From the NCBI RefSeq assembly GCF_964275005.1, contig NC_092694.1, positions 36,095,542 through 36,159,541 on the forward strand: a stretch of DNA of 64,000 nucleotides, given 5' to 3'. Shown here piece after piece: positions 1 through 10,181 of this stretch (positions are counted from its first letter, which is position 1; each line of letters starts with the position of its first letter). The notes beneath the pieces were generated by a model. It was not told the DNA's origin, did not search any database, and was given only the letters and a program-made list of their open reading frames with translations. This DNA comes from Diadema setosum (lineage: Eukaryota > Echinodermata > Echinoidea > Diadematoida > Diadematidae). Position numbers and translations under genes: made by a program.

Positions 1-1766
1 CCCCCATTACACACATCCAAACTTCTCATTTACATACAATGTGCACCTGAACTGCTCAACTTTTTTTTTTTTCACTGGCAGCTACACCAACCGCAAAAAG
101 CGTATCACGTTGTAAAATACCGGAAATACGTGGTTTGTCCTCACAAGAATAATCCTATCACCTTGAGCCCGTAATAAAATCCCTTAACAAGTTGTTAACT
201 TTTCCTCAATTTTCACAACCAATCACTGTAAAGAATATGCAGACTTCGCAGTATGGGCTAGGTCGCATGAAATGCGAAGGTCGGTACACGACAATGGCAA
301 TATCTTTTATTGTGATTCGGGGGGGGGGGGGGGGGTGGTAGGGGGAAGAGGGAGCAGGTAGGGGTGCAGGACCATCTCCAAGGTTACGCACCAAAAGAAT
401 CAGGAGAGAAATGACTAAAACTTTGCCGACAGACAGGAAGTGGCGGCCGGAAGAGTCAATTTGACTGTAGCATTCAATTTCCTCCTGGCGTTAAGTGGTA
501 AATTGAGCGCACACACGGCAGTTTGGATTTGGGTTTTTTGTTTTTTGTTTTTGCTTTTTGCTGGGGTAGGGGGACGCACCTCCCCGGGCTTCGAAAATGT
601 ACCCTCCATCATTGATCTCACACGCACCCATACTGCACTGCACAACAAGGAGTATACATGTGTATCTGGCAGTGAGAAGCAAACTTCCACGATGACGTCC
701 TCATTTCCCTTGCTTTCATCAACCATCACAGTTTCTTTAATACAGAAGCTAACTCACCTTTGTGTCGTAACCCCTCCCCCCCCCCCCCCATCCTTGGTCT
801 CAAGAGAGCTGTAAAGTATATATTACCAATCAACACTATTGACAATTTCCCTGAAATTGTGATGGTCTTGTCACCTCACAAATAAAACAAACCACAAAGG
901 CAATCCCCCCCAAAAAACTTTTACAGATAATTATTCTAAAAATTGGGAGGGGGGGGGACTTATGTTTAAGGTAGATTTATTCATATGAAAGGTTTGAGTG
1001 GTGATAAATTATTAGATGCAGTGTCTTTTTTTTTTTTTAAGTTATGACTATTTGTAAAATCATATGATAAGCCATTTCAAATGATAATCATAAGTTTTAA
1101 AATACTTTTTTTTTACACCAAACTCTGCACCTCTCATGGTAGGCTCCACCAAAGTCCTTTTGCATCAGCAAAGTGCTGCAACTATACTCAAGGAATATGA
1201 CTGTTATGGAATTTACATATTATCAATTGACACCTAACATGTGTACATGATCTTGTTTACTATGAATTGTGGAATTCCCACTAGCCAACACAAATTTGAT
1301 GCTTTTATTAAAGGGTAATGATGTTATAGTCCTCTAGGTAAGGCCACAATGAGTCTTGAGTATCTAATTCAAAGTGGGGGGGGGGGGGGGGAGCAAAATA
1401 AACAGTCATAAATTCCAAAACAAAGTTTTCTTTGATATTCATACCGCAAGATTATATTAATATCTAAAGATTTTTTTGTTTTGTTTTTGCTGTTGTTTGT
1501 TTGTTGTTTTGTTTTGTTTTGTTTTTGTTTGTTTTGTTTTTTCAAGAGGGGAGATGGGTATGCAACAGGTGAAATGTTCCCCTTTAAAACCACTCCTCTG
1601 GTAGGTAGGGTGATTCATGGCCCTGGCCAGGGATCCCATGCCTTTCACTCCACACCTCACAGCCCTGTTCTTCACCAGGCGCAGAGCAGAGTCGCACATC
1701 AGGAACCTGCACCCCTGGCTTAATAGCAATGGAGGACGGATCCAGTGGTACTGTGAGTGTACAATG
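1..1766. other. Intergenic or intronic DNA, no gene seen
   Basis: I see no coding exon here. The stretch holds long homopolymers: G17 at 319-335, C at 776-789, G at 949-957 and G16 at 1376-1391. A (TTTTG)n-like tract lies at about 1470-1545. Open frames across these tracts are low-complexity artefacts. Confidence 0.6.
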
Positions 1767-1768
1767 TA

Positions 1769-1970
1769 CTGTACGAGCTGAAATTTTCGCGGTGGTTTTA
1801 TTTTCGCGAATCGCTTTTGAACCACGAAAATAACAACACGCGAAAGTAACAACGCGCTAATAGCTAAGTTCAGTTAGACCCTCGCAACCGCAAAATAAAC
1901 AACACGCGAAAATGTCCTCCAAGTAGCAATTCGCGAAAATATCTGTACGCGAAAATTTCAGCTCGCACAG
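1769..1970. mobile_element. TA-flanked MITE, CTGT...TTTTCGCG family, copy 1
   Basis: This 202-bp element has near-perfect terminal inverted repeats of about 23 bp. The left end reads CTGTACGAGCTGAAATTTTC and the right end is its complement with one change (CTGTGCGAGC). It is flanked by TA at 1767-1768 and 1971-1972, the target-site duplication expected of Tc1/mariner-type transposition. The interior is packed with CGCGAA/TTCGCG words and has no open frame. Related copies lie at 14379, 35858, 38203 (degenerate) and 42929, and a fragment with a CGAATTTGGGACTTCC-type core lies near 2092-2190. Element status is clear from the inverted repeats. The superfamily is inferred from the TA duplication. 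Confidence 0.8.
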
Positions 1971-2771
1971 TATGCTGTGTTTCTGATGGAGCAGTTTAGT
2001 GGTAGGGGTGCTGAGGTCCAAGCTTTGAAGTGACCCACTAGAGGAAAGTTAGTGTAAAATCAGAAATTTCTCGTTTACACATTAATTACTGTATACCCCA
2101 TTTATTTCATAAGACTAATTTTTGTGCGAATTTGGGACTTCCCGAAACTTTAACGAATGCTGAAATTTGTGATGGTGGAGTACAGTGATGAATAGAGAAA
2201 TGTACATGAGCACATTGCATTCATTTCTGGATCAAAATTAATATTTTTCGCATGTTGAGAAATTCACAAATACATTGCAGCACCTGACTTGTGAAACTTG
2301 CAAAACTAAAAACTCCATGATAAATGTGGTGTACACAAAGTACGATGTATTTCCCGTGGTCTATATTGAGCAGAATGCTGCACAAAAGTCTGCAAGTGGA
2401 TTTAACATACATTTTGCATTCATCAATAAGGAGACGGAGACTTTCAAATCAAAACAAACACAGGAACTGTAAATGTCTTTCATATCTCACTCCTCCCCCC
2501 CCCCCTTTGCCCTTGGCACATCAATCAGTGATTTTCATATTGCACAATGCCTGTTGTAGCAATTATGTCTCAAAAAATAACATACAAATGTAAATACAAA
2601 CCTGCAGCCAAAGCTATACCTGTTGCTAAGAAAAGTTGTCCTCTAAATCAATATTGCTTTGATGTTATATGACAAATGGTGATCACCTCCACAGAATTTA
2701 ATGAATTTGAATAATCACGCAGTACCCGCTGCATGCTATAAGGATTAGAACCAACACTTGCTGTTGGGCAG

Positions 2772-2980
2772 AAGCTGGGTGGTCTAGCGCAGATGACGCA
2801 TGTCCGGAGATTAGGAGGTCGTAGGTTCGAATCCTGCTCAAGTATGTATGCCCATGATTTTTTTATCATGGCTTCTACTGATCAATTCAGTGCTTATTTA
2901 CATAAATGTAGGGCAATTTGTCAATCAGTTTCAATGGAAAACATCTCGACGGAAGAATTTCATGAATTTGAAAAAGGATG
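2772..2980 (+). mobile_element. tRNA-derived SINE (or SINE with tRNA-like head)
   Basis: A pol III-type internal promoter is visible: an A-box-like TGGTCTAGCGC at 2780-2790 and a B box GGTTCGAATCC at 2824-2834, spaced as in a tRNA. There is no clean cloverleaf. The tRNA-like head runs into a body (2849-2930) that recurs in reverse orientation at 37304-37404, where the head is missing. A 3' segment at about 2940-2975 recurs at about 37425-37460. A head joined to a dispersed body is the layout of a tRNA-derived SINE, so this is not called as a functional tRNA gene. Confidence 0.6.
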
Positions 2981-3793
2981 ATACATGTACATCACACAAG
3001 GCTTTACATGGCACATCAACCTATTAAACAACATCACCATGTATCATCCTCAATGCTAATGCTACCATTGTCATCCGAATCTTTGTTATTTTCGTTCTTG
3101 CAATCTGAACTGCCGTCCGTCTGTAGCACCCTTCTCTCAGACGAACATGTACAGGAGAGACGAGGGTAGGCTAACAAGGCTCACAAATGTGGTCAACAGA
3201 CCCCAGACTACGAGACGATATGAAACAGAACGCATCTGGTGGCCTGGCGGAAAGTGTCTACGTGTACGTCACTCAAACTCGAACCCCTCTCACATTCGAC
3301 TTCACCCACCAGTTCAGATGCTCGCTCCCGCTCCCGATGTTGACTCCCAAGGATTCAGCAGACTAGAATTCTGTGTGCTAACTCGGGAATGAATTTGTGC
3401 ATGTAGCTTTCAGATCGGATGGCAATGAAGATGGATGAAAGTGGCAAGCAGGAGAAAAAAAAAAATGCAACTCACTGATATCAACCACCTCTCGTGGGTG
3501 CATCACTTACAATGTACGTATTAAAAACAAGAATTGTTCATCAGCTCACATCTCACCGCTGGGCAGCACTGCTTGCACATGTATGCAAGTTCGTCAGCGT
3601 TTTGAAGGGACGGACTTTCAGACTGTGATAATCTACTGAATTACCGCTGTAAATCTCGATCTCGATGCGGAAAAAGATGTTACAATGGCAATTCTTGCTA
3701 AAATGGCAGCTTCTTCTGGCAGAAACAAAAGAAACATTATTGCTATAGATTACTAGGACACTTGCCATTACAGCAAGAGTTGCCATCATAGCA

Positions 3794-3824
<31 letters not shown>

Positions 3825-6800
3825 GAAATGGAGCTGAGGAGGGCTTCTTCTGATCATTTTTACACAGCTCTGTGTTTGGATTTAGTGTTTCAGAAAAAGC
3901 AAAAAAACCGATGAGAGGTTTCACACTTGAAGATATTCAACGGTAACAAGACAGGTCTTAAGTATGAAAGGGGGGCTATGACATGAAACAGAGAGTGCTA
4001 ACAAGGTTCTCTGCTGACACGGCATTGCCTGTGACACATTGCCGAGTTTATCCTCACATGGGGGCAACATGTGTGCCTGCCTACCAACTGACAAATTCTT
4101 GTTACCCCATTAACGAGCCGCACCGTCTCTCCGCCGCTCCACTCCCCACGCACCAGTCATTAGGGATGAAGGGAGAGAGGAGTTAAGGAAAGGTACAAGG
4201 TGCACGCACTTTTGCTCTGTTGCCTGGTGCTCATTCGGGACCAAACACAACAACGTGCTGGGAGCGACGTGAGTGAAATGCACGGAGGCGAAAATCACTT
4301 CATGTCCACGATGACCTCGTAAGATAGAGGAAGATCAAATGTACAAAGCACTGAACTCAGAATTTAAAGAATATAGAATTTCAAGGGTCCATCATGTATT
4401 TGCATATGAAACTAAACCAAACGAAAGCATCAAGTTACCATCTCACAACCATCAATCATTTCATTGGCACAAAAGTTTAAGAGGTGTCCATTTCATTGCA
4501 CGCTTCGTTAAACTGTGAAAGCAACTCTCATTACTTTCTCTTTCAGCGAGCTCAGTGATTCAAACTCAGTGTTTCCTTGTCATTGAGAGCAAGTTTGATG
4601 CAGCTCAATGGGCTAGATCATATGATGAACAGCAACAACAACATCCACACATTTACAAGATCACATTAATTTACTTGAACAACACAACATATGCAACATA
4701 CACTCAATGCACTACTTTCTTTGGTCCTTCTGTTTTGTACTCACCATAATTTGTGTCTTGTGTGTTGTGGTTTTTTCCATCTAATGTCCCTTCCATGGCT
4801 TGGGATTCCCCTGGAGCGAGTGTAGGAAAGTGACAGAAAAAAAAAAAGTAGAGAAAGAAAAACGGTCACTTCCAAAGTCTTCCAGTACACGTCAGTCTGA
4901 TATCAATATCGAAGTGTCTGTCCACCCAATAGTTGATGTGATTTCACTGAATACATGTACATCGAAACACAAAATGATTTCACTGCAGCAATCGCATCAC
5001 CAAACATCACATTCTATACTAAAAATGAGCGCAAATGATCTCTACCATAGATATTTACGATACCGTTAAAAAAAAAAAAAAAAATGTTGCGTGCACACAG
5101 CTCATGCAAGCAAATGCGCAGAACATCATCGTCTTTCCTTCTACCCTCATAAATCCTGACAGGTGGTTGAACATTGTACACACTTCAGCATATATTGGTT
5201 AGAAACCCAAGAGAGATTTCTCCTGTTTTCCATGATGATGTTTGCTTGACAATGTTTGTTTGTTTGTTTGGGGTCTTTTATATAATCCATTAAAGTTCTT
5301 TGACTCTTGTAAACAAATTTCCATGTGCCCCACGATTCATCCAACGTGCAGAGGAAAATGGAAGATAATAGATACCCTTCCATCTTTCTGTTTTACAAAC
5401 AATGTTTCAAGTTTTTGTTTTCTTTGTTTGTAGTGCCTCTGCGTCTTTTTTATGTTTGTCTACACAGTGAAAATCTTTTATCTTCTATTATGCAATATGG
5501 GCTTTGGAAAAGGAATCTCCCCCACCCCATTGCCATTCTGTTTGTTGTTGTTGTTTTGTTTTGTTTTGTTTTGTTGCCATGCCTGTGTTTTGATTTTTTG
5601 TTTTGTTTTGTTTTGTTTTAGGTCTCCACTCTGTCCTTTGTCAAGAGAAGGAAAGACTACACCATAAAGGCCTACAAGGAAACTGTTAATTGCTTGCCGC
5701 AAATTGGTATTCTGGTGTTGTTTAATATCAGACTCCAGGATACGGTTAAGATTGACGCGATATCAGCTCCCAAATCAGTCTATTTTTGCTTCTAAATCAC
5801 TCGCGCCGAGATGCTGGCTCAGGTGAGCCATGTCAGTGTCGTCAAACAACTTTCTGAAAACCCATACGCTGAGCACGACATACGTGTATCAGGACGTGTC
5901 AGGCTGAAAAGATCTTATACATGCGTCACGGCTGCTAAATCTCCCAGGATCGGCAAAATGATGAAGTTGCTAAAACATAGGTGAATTCATGTTAGCCTTC
6001 CTGCCAAGAATATGTCATACTGACTTCATGGGAAAAAAAAAAGAGATATAAGTGAAAGCAAAACAAAGCACAACAAAGCACAACAAAGCAAAATAGTTGA
6101 GCCATCTTCCATCTTTGTTTTACAAAGCTAGATGCCAGAATCTTCATCAGCAACCCCACGGTGAACCACAGAGCATCAAAGAAAAATATTGAGCCTCGTA
6201 GCACGAGCTCTATTTTGATGCACAAAACCCCTCACCGCATGCCAAAGTCTAGAAGTGAAATCCCACCAACGCATTGTAGTCACTTTTTGTTTCTCCTTTA
6301 CATTATTTTTACTTTCCTTTAAAGCTTCAAGATGACAAATACAATGATGAACAAGCCAAGAGCTTGTCTTAGCCTACACACTCCTGCTCTAACACTCTCC
6401 TTCGCTCTCTCTATCTCTTTCTCTCATTGAACAAAGGCAACAAATGTTAAGCATCCAGACAGGCTCACGTGACAGAAACAAAAAGAAACACACACTCACA
6501 ACATACAACCACCCACACACACACACACGCATGCACGCACACACTTGCTCGAGAATGGTTCTAAATTTGGCCCCCTCTCTCTGTATCGAACGCGTCGAGG
6601 GGATGATGTGATTAAGCTTAATTCTCTGCCTATTACCAGGTTGGCATCGATGCACATTTTGTGTAGATGATACGGGCGCAAACCCTATTAAAACAAGTCG
6701 AATCCGGACGACAAGTCTTTAGGACAATCAAATCTTTGCTTTCTTGACTGCTGGTCTTCCATTCTGGCAAAGCCATGACTTCTGCTCTGCATGACTAGTA

Positions 6801-6926
6801 GTACATTGTATCTCGTAACATCAACATAGATATTCAAATGTGCTGACCTTTGTACAATGGCTAGAATAAGGCCTACTGTTTGCACTGTAAAAGGATGGAA
6901 TAAAGAGACCCAAATTCACAGTAAAA
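2981..6926. other. No confirmed gene; unique sequence with short simple repeats
   Basis: Mostly complex unique sequence, with poly(T) at about 3795-3822, poly(A) at about 5068-5084, (TTTTG)n-like tracts at 5541-5620 and a (CA)n run near 6515-6545. The small open frame at 5811 is listed separately. The G+C-richer block at about 4000-4300 and the block at 6570-6680 have no recognisable coding signal. Confidence 0.5.
5811..5984 (+). other. Unassigned small open frame, 57 codons
   Basis: ATG at 5811 opens a frame ending TGA at 5982-5984. The peptide is not low complexity; it starts MLAQVSHVSVVKQL and contains the segment EHDIRVSGRVRLKRS. An in-frame stop lies just upstream at 5793. A GAG immediately before the ATG follows a pyrimidine-rich stretch and could be a splice acceptor. 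AG|GTGAAT at 5979-5986 resembles a donor, so this could be an internal exon rather than a complete gene. I do not recognise the family. It may equally be conserved non-coding DNA or chance. Confidence 0.12.
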
Positions 6927-6940
6927 TTTCAAAGCATTTG

Positions 6941-7320
6941 ATCCCATGTTGAGCCAAAGGCTTGAATGATATCAAAGGATATTCCTACCATGTGTATTCC
7001 AGAATCCTTCCACAGTCCTCTCTTCTGATTGGCTGAAAGTTTGGGGTGTGGCAAAGGGATTTCAAGGAATTCAATCCCATGTTGAGCCAAGGGTTTGAAT
7101 GACATTAAAAGATATTTTTGTGTATTCAAGAATCATTCCACAGCCTCTCCTTTGATTGGCTAAAAGTTTGGGGATGTGACAAAGGGATTTCAAAGAATTC
7201 GATCCCATGTTGAGCCAAGGGTTTGAATGACATTAAAAGATATTTTTGTGTATTCCAGAATCATTCCACAGTCCTCTCTTCTGATTGGCTGAAAGTTTTG
7301 GGGGTGTGACAAAGGAATTC
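6941..7320. repeat. Minisatellite, three units of about 128-133 bp
   Basis: Three head-to-tail units begin with ATCCCATGTTGAGCC at 6941, 7074 and 7202. Units 2 and 3 are the most alike. Each carries GATTGGCT, an inverted CCAAT word, followed by AAAGTTTGGGG/AAAGTTTTGGGG. The partial unit edge at about 6927 suggests the array begins slightly before the first full unit. No coding frame runs through the array. Confidence 0.85.
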
Positions 7321-8101
7321 ATCTTAATCACTTCCTCTCCTGCACCTTCAAGGCTTTGACATATTATTTTGGCAGAAACTGTGGAAACTGGAAGTCATGA
7401 ATGGTGATACATCAACAAAAAAAAACTTTGATGATGTCGTTTTTTTTTCAGTAAATCTACAGCAAGTCATATCCTAATGAATTTGATCTGGGTATTATCC
7501 TATCACCACGGCTGTAGAGTTGATAAACGCAGAGTCGTTCGGAGACGTGTTTAAAGCTTAACCTGCCCACCCCATCCACTGCCAACTATACAAGCCGGTA
7601 TTAAATCGGGTCAAACTGCGCAATGGATGTGCGCAGTGACAAGGCCTCCTAATCAACTCATGACAGAGTTGATAATGATTGATAAACGCAGCCAAAATGT
7701 CGGACTGAACCACACAACAAAGAAATGGGGATATACATATATATTGTATCAGATGTAGTTTAGACATCACAACATCATTCCTGAATGATTTGACAGAAAT
7801 TTGGTTCTGGCATTTGTGTCCTTTGACAGCAGGAATTTTTATCTATCCCAACATCTGAAATCCCCAACAAACATTCACGATGGAAGTGTACCAATATAGC
7901 ATTTTCACGTTCCTAAAAAGTCTTGATTGCTCATTTTTTTTACTGAATCATTGCTCACTCTTTTTTCTTCTTTTTTTTTTAATGTCTTTGCTTACTTTTT
8001 TTGAACATATGTCTCCAGGGTAATGAAATGCATCACGCTCATGTGGCCACAAAGTACCTGTATAATCTGCAACCAACAAAGCCAGCCAAGTTGTTGCATT
8101 T
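7321..8101. other. No gene seen
   Basis: Unique AT-rich sequence. Poly(T) runs lie near 7440 and 7970. No splice-bounded open frame, RNA gene or repeat unit is recognisable. Confidence 0.5.
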
Positions 8102-8524
8102 TTAAGCAATTGGCCCGAATTCACAAAAGGTGGTACAAATGAAACCATGGTTTAAACCATGGACAAAAACCATGAAGCGCCAAGTGTCTCACGGAATATT
8201 TCGTTACGAAATTAGTCATTTCGTCTACAAAATGACCGTTTTGTTAACGAAATTATGATTTCGTGGACGAACTTTTCATTAATGTTCATTCATCATGTAC
8301 AAAATGTTGTAATTTTGTTATAAAATAATCATTTCATCGACTAAATGACTGATTTCGTAACAAAATATTCCATGCGACACTTGGCGCTCCATGGTTTAAA
8401 CCATGGTTTCATTTTTACCACCTTCGTGAATTCGGGCCATTGAGGATGAGTCCTGAGTATACTCAGGCAGGTGTCTATGGGAAATATGTGTTGTAGCAAA
8501 ATCAAACCATCCTCAACGGGTTAA
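8102..8524 (+). mobile_element. TTAA-flanked 93-bp mini-element, copy a, split by an insertion
   Basis: The two halves are 8102-8111 and 8442-8524. Joined after removing the inserted MITE (8112-8438) and one copy of the 3-bp duplication ATT, they total 93 bp. That is the length of most copies in the 62.4-63.5 kb cluster. The right half reads GAGTCCTGAGTATACTCAGG and ends CCTCAACGGG-TTAA. The left end is more diverged (TTAAGCAATTGAGG, against TTAACCCGTTGAGG in other copies). Confidence 0.75.
8112..8438. mobile_element. MITE with GGCCCGAATTCAC termini, PIF/Harbinger-like
   Basis: This 327-bp element has inverted termini of about 50 bp. Both ends carry GGCCCGAATTCAC, then the palindrome CCATGGTTTAAACCATGG. 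The interior is rich in TTTCGT/ACGAAA words that continue the inverted symmetry. It is flanked by ATT at 8109-8111 and 8439-8441, a 3-bp duplication. Three-base duplications and GG-initial termini are typical of PIF/Harbinger MITEs, though the usual target is TWA, so the superfamily is tentative. It lies inside an older mini-element. Confidence 0.8.
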
Positions 8525-9892
8525 GTATGCCTGTCTCGATGTTTGAACTTAAGCTGTATTGTGCTACATGCACAATACATCTAAATGTAAGTGTTTTTTA
8601 AGACGTAATATGCAGAATCCCTGTATGAGCATTTAGGCATGTGTTGCATGAGCACATTGGAAGATACAAAGTCTTGAATTATTTAAACACAAATGAGAGA
8701 CAAGGTTTCTTTTTTTTTCAAAAAAAAAGAAAATGAGAGAGAGAAAAAAAAAAAAAAACTTTCTTCTTTCTCCAGACAAGTTTGGCACCCTGATGGGCCC
8801 TTCAAGCTCTCCTTGAGTCTGGATAACTCAGTTATCTAATCACCACTCGCTGGCACAGATCGAACTCGATGCAGCCCTCAGTGCATGCCGCCGGGAGATA
8901 GCGTGTGTGCCTATGGGGATGGAGCATCACACCCACCCCAAACACTCTGTCGGCACTGGTTCCAAGTTGGGGCCAGACCCAGGAGCTGTTCTTGGACCTG
9001 CCATCATTCTATCTCCCCAGTTTGGTTTTGTTTCTTGTTCTGCTTTTGCTTTTTGATTCCATTCTTCATTAGACTTGCTTCATTGGCATTTCCTGGCAAC
9101 CAGTGAGTGTCGAGATCTCTGCTCTATTGTTCGCATCTCATAAAAAAAGAGAGACCATGTGCTTTAAAGGTGTAAGCCCAGTTTTATTCCACCTGCTAAT
9201 CTTTGACTTAATTGTAACATTTGAATTTGAATCTACATTTTAGCACATTAGAGTATTACATCAAAACACAAACATAACTCCAACAAAGTGAGTCTTGGAA
9301 AATAATTTCTTAGGATTTGTAATCTTCAGAAAATTCAACTCTCTTCTACACTTCCAATGACAGTCAATGCCAGAATTAGATCCTAACAAGCTATCTATAA
9401 TGGCATCAAGAATGAAGAAAAAAATAAACAAAAAAAGGAAGAATTTAGCCATTTCATTTATTTTTTGCCTGTTGAGCTTTTCAAGACGGTGGTTCTCTAT
9501 CAAACAGTTCTCATGGGCCTTTGAAATTGGCACATTAATAGGCTAAGATGAAAATCCGTGAAAGAATACCTGTCACAAAAATTGATCCACAGCGTGATTT
9601 CAACATATCTTCTCAGCATTTCAATCCTTGTGTTTTCAGGCAAATGAAGCATGATATTATTTTCAACAGAAATCTAATCACATATTGGAGGATGTTTTCC
9701 TCCTCAGTCAATGTATTGGGAGCAAACATTATTTTGGTCTTTCTGTTTGTTTCCTCTAAATGACAAATAATATTTTGTTTCTGATGCGGGGGGGGGGGGG
9801 GGGGAGGGCTATTGCTGCTGATGACATTATTCTTACAAAGCACTATGATTACTGACTTCTCTGTGGTTTGACTAATGAATTATTCTAACTAG
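8525..9892. other. No gene seen; one possible TTAA element junction
   Basis: Unique sequence with mixed poly(A)/poly(T) at 8708-8760 and G17 at 9788-9804. A block at 8780-9000 is compositionally complex and contains GATAACTCAGTTATC (8822-8836), a palindromic pair of GATA-like words. At 9151-9170, GACCATGTGC-TTTAA-AGG resembles the right terminus of the MITE at 18590 abutting an AGG-starting terminus. I cannot delimit an element here. Confidence 0.45.
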
Positions 9893-10181
9893 GATGGCGA
9901 GTTGGCTCAATGAGGAGGATGTGAGTTTGATTCCCGAGTATTACTGAGCAATGTTGTGTGTAATTATACCATCCTCTTCAAGAAGCGGTAAAACACTCTG
10001 TCCCTCAGATAGGACATAAGGCAGAGGTCCCGTGTGTGAGAGAGTTACAATTCATTCACATAAAAAAGATCCCCCTTCATTCATTCACCATTAAGAGCAG
10101 GGTGTTTAACCCGGTGAAGTGATCCTGCCTCAATCCAACTGGACCCCATGGAAGACCAGCTCGTACAACTGGAAATATGGG
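9893..10181 (+). mobile_element. SINE-like repeat with degenerate tRNA-type head
   Basis: The left part contains GTGAGTTTGATTCCCGAG, which resembles a decayed B box. It is followed by a body with the phrases GAGGTCCCGTGTGTGAGAGA and GAGCAGGGTGTTTAACCCGG. I recall this kind of 3' body as a dispersed SINE-like repeat in marine invertebrate genomes. No second copy lies in this window, so the call rests on the promoter-like head and recollection of the family. Confidence 0.45.

Noticed and set aside
2772..2845. Functional tRNA gene
   Set aside because: A and B boxes are present, but no acceptor stem or anticodon arm pairs cleanly and the sequence runs into a dispersed body, so SINE is the better call.
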